NCBI GenBank assembly: GCA_027574665.1
Contig: CM050668.1
Location: 6,410,001 to 6,474,000 of the forward strand
Reading direction: 5' to 3'
DNA: 64,000 nucleotides
From: Rhynochetos jubatus
Taxonomy: Eukaryota; Chordata; Aves; Eurypygiformes; Rhynochetidae
Under the pieces are notes generated by a model. The model saw only the letters and a program-made list of their open reading frames with translations, did no database searches and was not told the origin of the DNA. Both the position numbers and the translations under genes were made by a program. The stretch's first letter is position 1. Every line of letters begins with the position of its first letter. Of this stretch, positions 24,399-35,830 are shown in pieces.

Positions 24399-27300
24399 CT
24401 CTGAAATATGAGAACAATTTGTCGTACATCACACAACTAATTTCATCTCTTCCACTGACAGTACAGGGCCTTCAGACAGAAAGTCCTGTCCCTGCTGGAA
24501 CAGAAACTCAGCATCCCAGAGGAGGCAAGATTTTAAGTAGAATTCTAAGATAGTCACTCAGCTCTGACAGAAATCATCATTAAATTCAAATAATCAAATT
24601 CTCAAAGACCCTTGGGTGTTGGGACAGCGATTTTTCAGCTCATCTGCAAGGTGGCTTCCCAACCAGCCTGGTGTCCACTAGTAATAGCCATTGGTACAAG
24701 TACCAACCCAACTCCAAGGGCAAAGCGGCAACTTCTGAGTCGCTCCTTTCCTGCACCACCAAGGGTTCCTGTAGGCCTGACCCTGCTTCATTCCTTACTC
24801 ATTCTTGACTGGAAAGCAGCAGAAACAATTGAAAATTTCCTCTGTCACCACCAGTGAAAAGAAAGTGGCTTCGCTGCAAGTTGTGGGGGATTGATGAATG
24901 GTGTCTGAAGTGCAGCAGTACCATTCGTCATAACTGAGGTTAATGAAGGAGAATGTTAAATAGCCTGTGACTCTACATCTGACATAATCTGCTAAATTAA
25001 CTGAAAACTTACTAGCATTGTACTCCTAGCTACTCACTTAACTGTCATTAACCCCAGTAACAAACTGCAGCACACCGACACCCGGAATCCACACGAAGAT
25101 TTAGGCAGCAGTCGGGAGCTCACGTGCTCGGCTGGGCACAGCCAGGCTGCTGACAGGGCTGGGGCATCGCCCTGAAACACCACCGCTGAGGTAGGTAACG
25201 GCAGCCGTCATCTCAGCGTATTCCAGACTTGGTTTCGGTTTGTTCCCCAGCCGCTCTTAGGGCACAGAGATCAGAATGGCAGTGGAGATCGTAAACAAGG
25301 AAAACATGCAGAAGAGCTAAGTGGTGTCATTTCGTGGCAATGAATTTATCCAGTCGCATATACTTTCATGTAATAATTTCAACCGAAAAGTATTTATCCC
25401 TGGTACAAAGACAAGTGGGAAACCTTGGCTTGCTTCTTTACAAAATACATCCCCATAAGGCTGACTGCCCCAGTGGGCACTAATCCAAGCCAGGCAGAGC
25501 CCTTCCCCATCCAGGGGTTGATTCGAGCCGGCATCCTGGAGCTGTGGGCATCAGCTCTCCATGCTGGATTTTGTGTGGGGCAGCCCAGTGCCCCACCGGG
25601 CTGTTAGAAGCTCGTGCTCAAACTGTGCTGCATGGTCGTACTCTTACACTCTTCTCCCCACAACGGGGACCTGGAGGGAATTTCTGACTGAGGCTTCATC
25701 CTGGGGATGGTGATGTGCGTCTGGTTAATGAGCGTGTACAGTGAGTTCTGAGCTCCTTGCATAGACGGCACTTTGCGCATGCGTTTCTTTCCTGTTCAAC
25801 CTGCTAGACTGGAGCTCATCTCGGGAGGGAGCCTGGCTGGGTGCCCAGCACTGGCAATTCATTCAGGTTCCATTCTCACGTGTTGCGCAGAGCATGGCAC
25901 AGGTGAAAACAACCTGTGCATCCCTGTCATTTTCTCCAAGGGCTGGTTTGTGGTCCCTGGGGCACAGCACCTTCAGAACCAGGCTGGCTCTGCTGCCTGG
26001 CTGGGAGAGCTTCAAAAATATTACCATTGCATTTGCTACTCGACTGCAAAGTGCCACCTGTGCTGGAGACCAAATTGAACCACAGCTGATAGGTGGGGAA
26101 ACTAGGCATTTAATTTTTTAATGGCTTCAAATCCTGCCCTACTTAATTCCTGTTTACAGCATAACTACTGAAGGAAATCAAGTGATTTAAGAGCTAAAAT
26201 AGATCCTGATTTGTGTTGATGCCACCTTCTCAACATGCAGGAAGAAAGGTACGTTTAGAAGCTGGTTTCTGCTCTGAAGCCACTCCAGTGGGAGGTTCCA
26301 GCTCTTCCCACTGGTGTGTAAGAAAGATAATTGCCATCTTTAAAAAGCTTTTCTTGTCCTGGAGGTAAAATACAACAGTGAAATTGCCAAGAGCAGTTTT
26401 CTTAGTTTGTGATTTCACTATGGGCTTTCCTGACCTTTGGACATTTGCCACAAATGTTTTAATCCCTAGTAAGAGTTTTATCTTAAGCAGATACCATAAA
26501 GGATCTGAGAAGTAGGTCAGGAGACATTAAAGAGTGTATTTGATTCATCATGAACTGTGGGAACAGCACTGTGTTTAAGCCTGAAATGTCATTACTCAGA
26601 TGCAGAGAGAGCTGCTGCTTTCAATTTTGTTTTAGAAAATAGTCAGACTGATTGGTAGGGAAGGGAGGCAGGAGGGACCCTTTAGTCCATCCCACATCAG
26701 AACGACTCTGATCCCTAGCCAGCATCATCCTGTGCACTGAGGTTAACGCCATCCCCCTGATGTCACATTATGGAGCCCGTAGTAACAAGTGAACATCATG
26801 AAGCAGGAGTCTGAAGTGCAAAAAATAAACCCCTGAACTCTGGCGAGTGACCTTGGCACCGGCTGGTGTGCTCGAGCCTCCCGTCTGAAGGGGAGGGCAG
26901 CCCCTCATTCGGAAAGGGCTGAGGCAGATAGTGTACAGGGGAACGGGAAGCTTGGGGAAGGTTTCTGGGGACTGAATACCCATTTTGAGCAGGAAACCAT
27001 GGTTGTTACAAGCTGTTCCTCGTGTTTTGGGGTGGAAGCACCTCATCCGTGGCTGCATCAGCGCTGATGGTCCGAGGGCAGGGACCTGCAGCACCCTGAA
27101 AGGAGTGGGGCCAGGGTCTGCATCAAGGTGCACCAGCTGGGTGGTGCTGCCCACCTTGCCCACAGCGCTGGGGTCTCTCCCAGGCACCACCAGCTTACCC
27201 TTGGGTAGGCGGGTATCTTGGTTGGTGGATGGTGTTATGAAAATGGAAATGTGAGAGCTCCAGCAGCCTCTCCTGCTGAGTGTGCCAGTTCTTTTGGGAC

Positions 27301-28791
27301 ACTCCTTATATACTTTCTTAAGTATTGACGATGTTTTTTCTCCTCCTCGCAGTGCTTTCCCAGCCTGTATCTGTCCACGGTGCAGAGTTTTCATTTCTTT
27401 TAATGATTCTCAAGAAATTATTGAGAAATCAAAATATGTTTCAGAGTTATCTTCGAGGCTTACTGTAGTTCAAATGGTTTCTATAAATCCATGGTGCAAA
27501 TGCTATTTTTCAAAGCTTTACTGTTCCCCAAATGATTGTAATGGTGTATTGACTGACTTTACTAGGGCCCTGGGAGTTTAAAAAAGAAAAAAAATAGCTT
27601 AGCAAGCAAGATCTCTTAAAATATATATATGAAAGTTTTCAAAGTTCATCTAATCTATCTCTGTTTTGGGCATTTATAAGCCAGACACTGTCGTTAAGGT
27701 TAACAGCACTTTTTCGTTCCCAGGAATATTGCAGCTAGCTGGAGCTCTGCCATGCCTTGCTCGGATGAGCAACAGTGGCTTTCTTCTTGAGGAAGACAGA
27801 CCCACCCAGCTCCTGGGGCTGGGACTGGTCAGGGCACAACTCCTGCCCCAGAAAATGCTCTCAGGAACAAGCACTCTGGCTCCCACCACTGTCTGGGTAT
27901 TTTCCCGTAACAAATTGTTTTCCAGCTCAGGGCCTGCCAGTTGCGAACCTTTTAGCATTCTTCTTATAGCACTGCATTGGTTTTATGGTGTTTTGCCTTT
28001 TGCCCTTGTGCTGCTTTTAGCTAAAGAGCCTTCAGGATGCTTTATGACCTGGGGATGCCCCAGTGGATGCTTTCCAGTCTCTCTGGGCTGAACATCTAAA
28101 ATGCATTTGCCCATGATCCAGGCGACTGCAGCCAGTGGTCCCGTCTCTGTTTGGCTGGACTTCGCATCACACGTGAATGGCACGTGAGGAAAAGTTGTGT
28201 GTGCTTTGCTGTCACCACATGCAATTTCAAGGGTGAACAATTAAGGCAGCTTCTCAGGACTCTGCGGGGCAGAGAAGGGGAGAGAGCCCACTGTAACTCT
28301 GCCTCTGGCTTGGGGCTGAGGGAGGGGTGAGTGGTGGGGTACAGACAGGCACAGTCCCAGCCTGCTGCAGGAATGGAGCTCCAAAACTTTCTTTAGGAAT
28401 TTAGCATAAGCTTCATCTAAGTGATTGCTTCCATGAAAGGAGTTTGCCAGACTTAGAGAAAAAGATTGCTATCAACCCATCTTCTGTTACAGCCGTTCTT
28501 TTCATTGATAATCCAGTAAAACTGTTCTTTATGGAAGACAGTGAAATCCTAAAGGCAGCCTTGATGGCAGAGGATATTACCCATTAAGGGTAGCAGACTG
28601 TTCTTTGCTATTCAGAAAGCTGATTAAATTGCAATGCTCTTTATATTTCTACAAAGAACCGAGTGCCAGAACATAAACTGAACTTCTATCTTTTGATAGA
28701 AAACAGAAGGCATCTTGGGTGCTAATCTCTTCTGACACGTTTTGATCATACATTATACCAGACCCTGCCATAGATCGATAGATCTATAGGG
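24399..28791. other. Non-coding single-copy DNA
   Basis: No gene seen. A 208-codon minus-strand frame (26768-27394) has no domain I recognise and overlaps other frames on the opposite strand. A CpG-moderate patch lies at 25080-25270. A segment near 26650-26760 weakly resembles an old antisense CR1 tail but is not called. Confidence 0.5.
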
Positions 28792-28824
28792 GTGTATGTA
28801 TATATATATATATATACACACACA
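28792..28824. repeat. (TA)9(CA)4 microsatellite
   Basis: A 33-base run of strictly alternating purine and pyrimidine: GTGTATG, nine TA units (28799-28816), then CA units. Directly upstream is a GATAGATCTATAG near-palindrome (28778-28790). Confidence 0.9.
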
Positions 28825-30059
28825 GATACATCTCCAGCTCTGTGTGTGCAAGTCTGATGGCTCCTGGTATGTTAGCTCTGTGCTCAGCAGTGTCACTAAG
28901 GACCGCACAGGTGGATGCTCTGCCTGAGTAGCAGCATCCCCATCAGGGCAGCCAGAACGGCACAAACAGCAGGACAGCAGTGAGTCAGGCCAAACATATT
29001 TGGGTTGCAAAGGTAAATGGATTGGTTTTAATTTGAATGCTTTCAGTGTTGGACCCCACAGAGAGTGGGGAAGGAGCTCAGGCACTCTCCGCCCAGATGG
29101 TTTCACTTCTGCAGTGGCCATGACCATGGTAGGGCTCAGGAGTGAGGAGGAGGAGGGCAGCATCCCAAGGGAACACTGATGTTCAAGGACACCTCAGACA
29201 GGTCCCGGATGGTGAGCTGGACGGAGAAATGAGCTGCGGGGACATTATTTGCACAGGAGTACTGGAAAAGAAGGGAAGGCATGGAGTTTAGAGTGGAGAC
29301 CAAGGTTATGTGTATCACACACTCCTCTGTGCCTCAGGCAGAGGCTACAATGCGCTTATGGCCAAAGGGAATGGGGTAGCTCCTCCCAGTCGCACTGCTG
29401 GTGATGCCAACCCTAGCTCTGTCAGCCCATGGTCTGGTGAGTGCCACCAGAGCAAGCCTCCCTCCTCCCCTGCGATTGCTAGAGCTCCTGGGACCCTAAC
29501 GTGTCCATGTAACAACAGTAATACCAGACAAATATAACTCCATACCCTAGATCTGTTCAACCCAATAAATAGTTTCAGTTAATGGACAGCAAAAGGAATG
29601 ATGCTCAGTAAATTTGATTTTATGAGCCTTTCACTTATTTGCTGTGCCCATTAGGTCGGAAGTTAGGTAATGGTAAGTGTCCATTAATGCATTAGCTCAG
29701 TGATGAGGGAGCTGAATTAAAAAAAAAAAAAAAATGGTGGAAAAAACCCCAAAGCTATGTGTTTTTATTAAACTCACAGTTTGTTAGCAGTGACTGTAAT
29801 GGCCACCAAGCTGAAGGGATAGTAGAATTTGGTCTTCATGGGAAAAGTATAGCAACCTATGAATCACTTTCCTATTCACCACAGCATTTGCTCTGCAGCT
29901 GTTATGCCATGGGGAGCCCGGGGGCTGTGGGGCAGAGCTGGGGCTGTTGTCCTCCCCACAGCCGAGGAAAGTTGCCCTGTGGTGGGTTCACCTTGTGCCA
30001 AATGAAAAAGAGATTGCTGCTGAGGAGAGGGGCTGTGTGACCTCGTGCCGGCCAGGCAG
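28825..30059. other. Non-coding DNA with an A16 tract
   Basis: No gene seen. Between 29560 and 29720 the sequence is AT-rich with CATTAATGCATTAG and ends in an uninterrupted run of sixteen As (29719-29734). No body of a retroposed RNA could be recognised upstream of the A run. Confidence 0.5.
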
Positions 30060-30490
30060 CACGGGGCTGCTTTTTCTAATCACAAATACATGACCCAGCT
30101 CATAACAATCAAAATAACCATTTCATTGAAAATTGCTTCTTTTACTAATTTCCCTTAAAATTTTTAGCCTGCCCAGGCAAATTAGTTTTTAAAATCTCTT
30201 TTCCCAATTTCTGAGATACCCTGGGATTATTTACACACCCCACAAAGAGCTATTTACTGCTCTGGGTAATTCAATGAACATTCACTTGCTTTGAATTAAT
30301 ATGCAGCACAGTTCCAAGTGCTAGCAATTTACTGATAATTGGAACATTGGCTCACCCTGGAAAAAACATCCAGCCTTACAAGTTAGTTTTCACCAGTCAC
30401 ATTAATTCAGCAGGAGAGCCAAATTTCCCTGCATACATGCTAGCAAGGAAAGATGTTGCTCGTTAGCAATTAGAAAGTAAATTTTCTTCC
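30060..30490. promoter_or_regulatory. Candidate conserved non-coding element
   Basis: A 430-base AT-rich block with no CpG-rich or transposon texture. It carries GAATTAATATGCAG (POU/homeodomain-like, about 30293-30306), GATAATTGG and several other ATTA cores, bounded on both sides by GC-rich sequence. The composition and motif density suggest a conserved enhancer; cross-species conservation is not shown by the sequence alone. Confidence 0.38.
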
Positions 30491-30949
30491 CTATCACTCT
30501 CTGACCATCCTTCCCCTTAGCTGTGAGGGCTGGTTGGAGAGGAGCCCTGGGTGTGCTCTCGCTTGCTGGCAGGTAGGGATGTACAGTGGGAACTGCTGTG
30601 GCCCTGCTCTAACCTCTGGGGTGGAGTGGGGGGACAGGGGGACAGTGGGGAACAGGCTCTGCAGCTGCCGTCCCCTGGGCTGCTTCTCTGCTGAGTCTCG
30701 ATGTGGTGATGCAGAGGGTGGCCTGGTCACTGCAGCTCACTGCAACCGAGGGGGTATAGTGCTGCCGTAACTGTTAAGCAGTTTACCCAGAGATGCAGTG
30801 CAGGTGCTGGAGAAGAGTTGGGTGGGTGAAGGGTTTTTGCAGAAGCATGTGGAGGAGCAGAGTGGGAGGAAACCTTCCTGGCAGCAGGAAGAATTCTGAA
30901 AAATAAACATATAACCTGTATGCATATCGAGGTACTCCCACAAGCTGTT
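30491..30949. other. GC-rich non-coding stretch
   Basis: GC-rich with G-run repeats (about 30617-30650, GGGGGACAG-type). Short chance frames only. Confidence 0.45.
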
Positions 30950-31440
30950 TGTAAACCAAATAATTGTTGCAGAGAGCTTTGCTTCTGGTTTGCTTACAGC
31001 ATTCAGTTGAAAAGTCTGTAAGACTGGTACCTAATGAATTGCATTATACTTCACTCAGCTGGTGATTGATAGTTAAATCTAATAACAGCGTCAGTCTCAT
31101 CAGCAGACACATTTCAATTTCAATTTGTTGAATGCACTCTGACCGTGGACAAACAGTGGGTGTAATAGAGACCTATCTTTGAAACTAATAGAAACTGATA
31201 CATGGAAAATGCGATCTGTTTCTCTCTCTGTGTTGTCTGCTCGCTTTCCTAATTTGGTTCCACTTACAAGGGTTACTTAAGATGCTAACACTTCGCCAGG
31301 GGCTTCCCAGATAATGAAAACAACTTTGTTAGGGACTGCAAGACAGGGAAGGAGACCGCAAGTTGCATTTGTTTGACGCAATTTTGAGTCCCCAGTGGGA
31401 GCACGTTAAATTTGTGCAACCCAGAGAGGGGGTGATTAAG
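30950..31440. promoter_or_regulatory. Candidate conserved non-coding element
   Basis: About 490 bases of low-repeat, AT-leaning sequence with AATGAATTGCATTATAC, a TTTCAATTTCAATTTG doublet and TAGTTAAATCTAATAAC. It forms a near-continuous pair with the 30060-30490 block, split by GC-rich DNA. Regulatory role inferred from texture only. Confidence 0.33.
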
Positions 31441-33429
31441 CCTTTTTCTTCCCTGCAGCTTTCCCTCTTGTGTGCAACCTTCTGCCCGGGCACGACACTG
31501 ATCCCAGCTGAAAGTTAAGGCAAACTGTTCTGGGGTCAGTTAAAATACCTGGGTGGTGCTTGTGCTGAATTCAGGCAGCCATCCGGCATCTGGGCTTTGT
31601 GCGCTGCTGTGTCTGTCTTAGGAGGATGCTTATGTGCCGGGACAAATGTCACTGTCCCACCGCGTTCTCTTGGTGGGTGGCAGATACACATCACGACTGG
31701 TTGTCAGAGGTAGGGTTTTTTTAGGACATTCAAAGACCAGGGGTGTGTGCTCCCTGCTTCAGTGACCCCAGCAGCTGACCCTTGAGCCGGAGCCCTCCCC
31801 TGAACCAGCAGTACAGATGGTGGGGGAAGCCCCCTCAACTGTGCCCCTCTGCGCCTCTTTCTGCTAGAAGGTGCCCATGGCCTACATGCTCTGGAAGCCT
31901 CCCCGGGGCTGCGTCCTCCCCAGGGAATCATGTCTGCAGGGTCACTGTGCTGCCCGGGGGACAGGGCTGGGTGTCCCTCCCCAGAAAACCCCCACGCAGT
32001 GCTGGTGCCTTTGCTGGTACAAAGCTGTGCCCTCTGCGTGGCTGGTGAAGGGGTCAGCTCTCCCACGGGGCAGCAAGGGTCTGCAGAACAGTAGGTCCCT
32101 TACTGCAGCTTCTCTTTCTCTCAAACATTTGGTTGGGTTTTTTTTCCCCCTCATTACATTTACTGCAGAACTAAAAATCTTCGTGATACAAATATTTTTT
32201 GGTGACTTTCGTGCTTTGCTTTTGACCTGTGAAAATGTGTTTATAGCAAAGAGTGGGTAAACACCCTGGGGAAAAAAACCCAACTGTGAATATGGGACTG
32301 ATAGCGCTAGCCCAAAATGTAACACATGCAAAATTAAATAGTTCTAAAGAATTTGATTTCATTAGGGAATTCAGTGCTTATGAAAGCTGGAAAGCTGACA
32401 GCCCAGAGAGCTGAAATTTTCTGGCCTTTGCAAGAGACAAGCATGCACGATAATATTGCAGGTGTCATCCGCCTTGCCTGCTGCATGGAACACACTTGAC
32501 CCTTCTGGCAGAGCATGACAGAGGATGGTTAATTCTTCTGCAGTTGCACTTCCAGCCATTTCCTTCTCTGCATAAGCAGTAACCAGAGCTTGCGACAACC
32601 AGTCTGCAAGGAGCCAGCCTGGCACAATCGTTCAACTTCACTTCACATAGGTCTCTCGGTGGAAATAGCTTCCAGTCACCAGCACCAACCTGGGGACAAT
32701 ATAAACCCGTAATCTAGAAGAGAAATCCTTCATAGGCAATTAGCAGCCTCTTGAGCTCTCGAGTACCCTTCAGCTTCCTTTATACCTGCTCATGGAGGCT
32801 GCAGAGCTCAAGGGCCCGGTGAAGAGGTTCCCTCTGTCCCCTCTTGCTCTTCACAGCCTAGGGGCGAAGCTGGGCAGAGCCAATGTCCTAGACTGGCGGA
32901 GCTTTCGGTGCTGGTGGTGATACCAGCTCTCCTGCATGTGTGGTGACTGCCCTCCCAGGTGGCATCTCCACGGGTATCTGCAACAGAGGGCTGCTATGGG
33001 CTTAGCTTCAGCTGTGGAGAAACCAGACAGGCTTGCCAAAAGTCAACACAGGGCTAAAATTAGGAGTGATGTCTTCTCCACACCCAGTGCAGTCCTTATT
33101 CCCTGAGACTGTGCATTCTTAAAGGGTGATTAATATGATGTTTGGGAGAGGACATTAAGTGAGACATCCTATTTACAAAAAGCTTCCTAGTGGAGTATTC
33201 AAGAGAACAGGGATCTGGAGAGAGCGTGGTGTGTGTTGTTGGTAATGTAAAGGGACACGGTTATTTGTAATGCATCGCTGAACTCCATTAAGTCTTTTAT
33301 TCACCTTGTTCTCAGGACAAATGCTGTTTCATGTGAAGCCATCTACCAATCAGAACTCATCAGCAGATCACTATTTCATTTTTTATGCCTGAAACAGGCT
33401 GCTGCTGAATCCTAACGATACACTGCTTA
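31441..33429. other. Non-coding single-copy DNA
   Basis: No gene seen. A GC-rich part (31560-32080) has chance frames open on both strands; the rest is mixed. Confidence 0.5.
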
Positions 33430-33865
33430 CAGCGCCACTGACTCGGCATGGACCGGCTTCTCAGCAAGCGGCAGCAGCCCCAGTTTGCACCGGCGGCGAG
33501 GCTGTTACTCGCTGGTGATCCCAGTCCCTGCCAGCAGAAGCCCATTTGGGCTGGCAGGACAGGTGCGCCCAGAGACAGGTCCGTTTGCAGGAGTTCATCC
33601 CCATTACGCCAAGGCCTCTCTATGCTGTCAGTTGTCACTGGAGCTTTCCTGGCATATCCCTTCGACGGCTTGTTCGTTAAAGCTGGTCATGGGTGAGGGG
33701 GTCCTGGTTGGTGCCTCCGCAGCCGCTGGCCTCTCCCGGAGCCGCTGCTGCTCCGCTGATTGCTATCATGCGGGCTCTGGCCCTGGTGCCATCACTGGTG
33801 GCAAGTCTGGGGGCCGGCTCGCATGCATCCCCCCTCAGGTCTCGGACGCCTGGGCAAAGCTCTGA
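33430..33865. other. CpG-rich patch
   Basis: CpG is clearly more frequent here than in most of the window (CACCGGCGGCGAGG near 33488, TTCGACGGC near 33661, CCGGAGCCGC near 33737, TCTCGGACGCC near 33839). Frames of 82-126 codons are open on the plus strand but look like by-products of GC content. It lies next to the AT-rich block at 33955, so it could be a small unmethylated regulatory island or a non-coding RNA start; no splice or promoter signal is decisive. Confidence 0.4.
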
Positions 33866-33954
33866 GAGCAGCCTGCTTCCCTCTGCCTTAAGATTAATGT
33901 TGAAACAGCACTTGTCCTATAAATCTCTCTCGGAGGCTTTCCTCAGAACAAATA

Positions 33955-34290
33955 GTTAGCAGGAGAACAAGGCATCTATTTGAAAATGACAGCGTTTCCA
34001 ATCTATTTATTAAACAGGTAACGGCTCTCTCTTGAAATGTCAGATTGACTCTTCATCTTCCGCTGGATGCAGTTAGGAGTGGATTATGGCAGAATATGTT
34101 GCCACCTATATTTATTTACAAGGAGAAAGAGTCATTGAGATTAATTGCACAATTGAATATGCAATATGGTAAACAGTTATTTGGAAATGATTGTTTGTGT
34201 TTAATTATGACATACAGGATAAGTTTAACAGTCATAAATTTTTCATTGGATTGTAAATGCAAATGCAAGCATTGAAATATAGCAGCGAAA
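33955..34290. promoter_or_regulatory. Candidate enhancer-like block with octamer motif
   Basis: AT-rich, with a consensus POU octamer ATGCAAAT at 34257-34264, GTTTAATTATGACATAC, GATTAATTGCACAATTG and repeated ATATGCAATATGG. Several TAAT/ATTA cores lie within 330 bases. This is one of the most motif-dense pieces of the window. Function is inferred. Confidence 0.4.
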
Positions 34291-35089
34291 TACACAGCTC
34301 AGTCTCTCTCTACAGTAGCCTCCTATAGGGTAAGGCTTTTGATCCTGGAGCTTGCAGACCAACAGCACGGGCTTCTCCCCTCTTTCAACAGAGTATGTGA
34401 AAAGCTGTCAGTAAAAGCAGCTCGAGAGGTGGATTAGAAACCAAAAATGGCTTGTTTCTGCTTGTTTTGTTCTCCATAAAAACTGTTCTTAATGCAGAGC
34501 AGTGGCTTTAACAAGCAGCAAGGGATTAACTCCCTCTTACGCTTGGAGCACGGTCGGGGAGGAGAAAGGACCATACGGCTTAACCTTGGCTGCCCGCAAA
34601 ATAGGCAAACTTTTTGTTTTCATGTAAGGGACTTGTCAACCAGTTCAGCTGGTCTTTGGAGCAATTGTTCTTTATCTATGATTTTTCCCACCTTTTCTCT
34701 CTTTCTGTTTTTTTCTCTCCTGTTTCTTCTCCTTTTCTGATCCCTCCTTCCCCCAACACATGCACACAGATACATGTTGTTGCTCTTGGCAATAGAAGAA
34801 AATGAAAAAAATAGATATGTAGGAGGAAAAAAAGGTTAATAGCATGAAAAGATGTGCTAGGAAAAATTAAAAAAATATTAAAAAGTGGTGTGGTAGTAAA
34901 GAGAAATTTTAATCTAAGTGGAAAATGTCCATGGGAAAAGTGTAGTTGGCAGGAGGTGTAGGTAGAACATTGTTTTTGTCTCGTCTGCTCATTTGAGGGA
35001 ATAAGTAGCATTTCCCAGCTGTTTAAAAACTAGCATGATGATGGAAGATGAGTATTTTTCTGTCTCTCTATTTCTGAAGCTAATGTCTC
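34291..35089. other. Non-coding DNA with pyrimidine tract
   Basis: No gene seen. A long C/T-rich tract runs from about 34680 to 34755, followed by A-rich sequence to 34910. Confidence 0.5.
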
Positions 35090-35830
35090 AGGGGACAAAA
35101 TATATCACTCAGTGAATTTCATAATGTTTAATTTTATATTAGGCAAAGAACAACCTGTTTCCATGTTGTACAATCACACACTCGGGCTTCCTACATGCTT
35201 AAAGGCAAGCACTCGTTTTTTGAGCAACGTCCTATGCCACCGAGCGATAATGGTTTTTCCTTCTCACCATCTGCAAAGCTGGAAAGAAGGTTCCACTGCT
35301 GATGAGAATTTTAATTGCAAAATGTCTGTTTGACCAAAAAGACGCAGAACAAAAAAGAAGGATGTTCTTTTTTCAACCAATCCTCTTGGAAGGTCTCCTA
35401 TTGTTGTACGTTTAATTCATATATTGTAAAAATATCTATTGGAAAAAGAAAGTCACTGTGGCACGAGCTAATTTCATATTCGGTTCACTGTGAATACACA
35501 TCCAAGTCAGAAAACGAGGTTTGCTGCCAGTCGGCAAAAGGCAGTCTTTGTAACGGGATCCAAACTGTTTACTCACGTGGCTTCGACAAGAGGCGTCCTA
35601 TTAGATTTCTATTACTGGCTCCATTTCAGCAAAAGCGCTTGGAGTTGGGTTTAATTAGAAGCTGATATCTGCTGTTGAAAGGCAGCCTGGTTTAAAAGGC
35701 TCTCGGCAATCTTGGGAAATGTTGTGCATTGTTCTGTTTTTTCCCTTTGATAATTAACTAGCCTGAGTCATATAATTTTATGTATAATGATTCTTATCTG
35801 CCTCACACGCTACAAGAGTGAAGGAGCACA
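35090..35830. promoter_or_regulatory. Candidate conserved block retaining CpGs in AT-rich DNA
   Basis: An AT-rich 740-base block that still holds about a dozen scattered CpGs between 35400 and 35820 (for example GTACG, CACGAG, TTCGG, AACGAGG, GTCGG, CACGTGG, TTCGAC, AGCGC). Motifs include GGTTTAATTAGAAG, TTTGATAATTAAC and GAGTCAT. A 116-codon plus-strand frame (35315-35665) runs through it but has no known domain, so coding function is not proposed. CpG retention suggests low methylation or constraint. Confidence 0.4.

Noticed and set aside
25180-25205. Strong 5' splice-site-like GAGGTAGGTAA
   Set aside because: A good donor match in a CpG-moderate patch, but no convincing upstream exon, acceptor or coding frame.
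26070-26125. Possible antisense MIR piece
   Set aside because: GGTGGGGAAACTAGG is like part of MIR, but too short to separate from chance.
26640-26760. Possible old antisense CR1 tail
   Set aside because: GGGACCCTTTAGTCCATCCC resembles an antisense CR1 3' end, but the likeness is limited to about 20 bases and no other CR1 block follows.
26768-27394. 208-codon minus-strand open frame
   Set aside because: GC-rich, no recognisable domain, an 89-codon frame is open on the opposite strand. No splice or poly(A) context to support a gene.
29700-29740. A16 tract as the tail of a retroposed RNA
   Set aside because: No recognisable RNA body upstream and no target-site duplication found.
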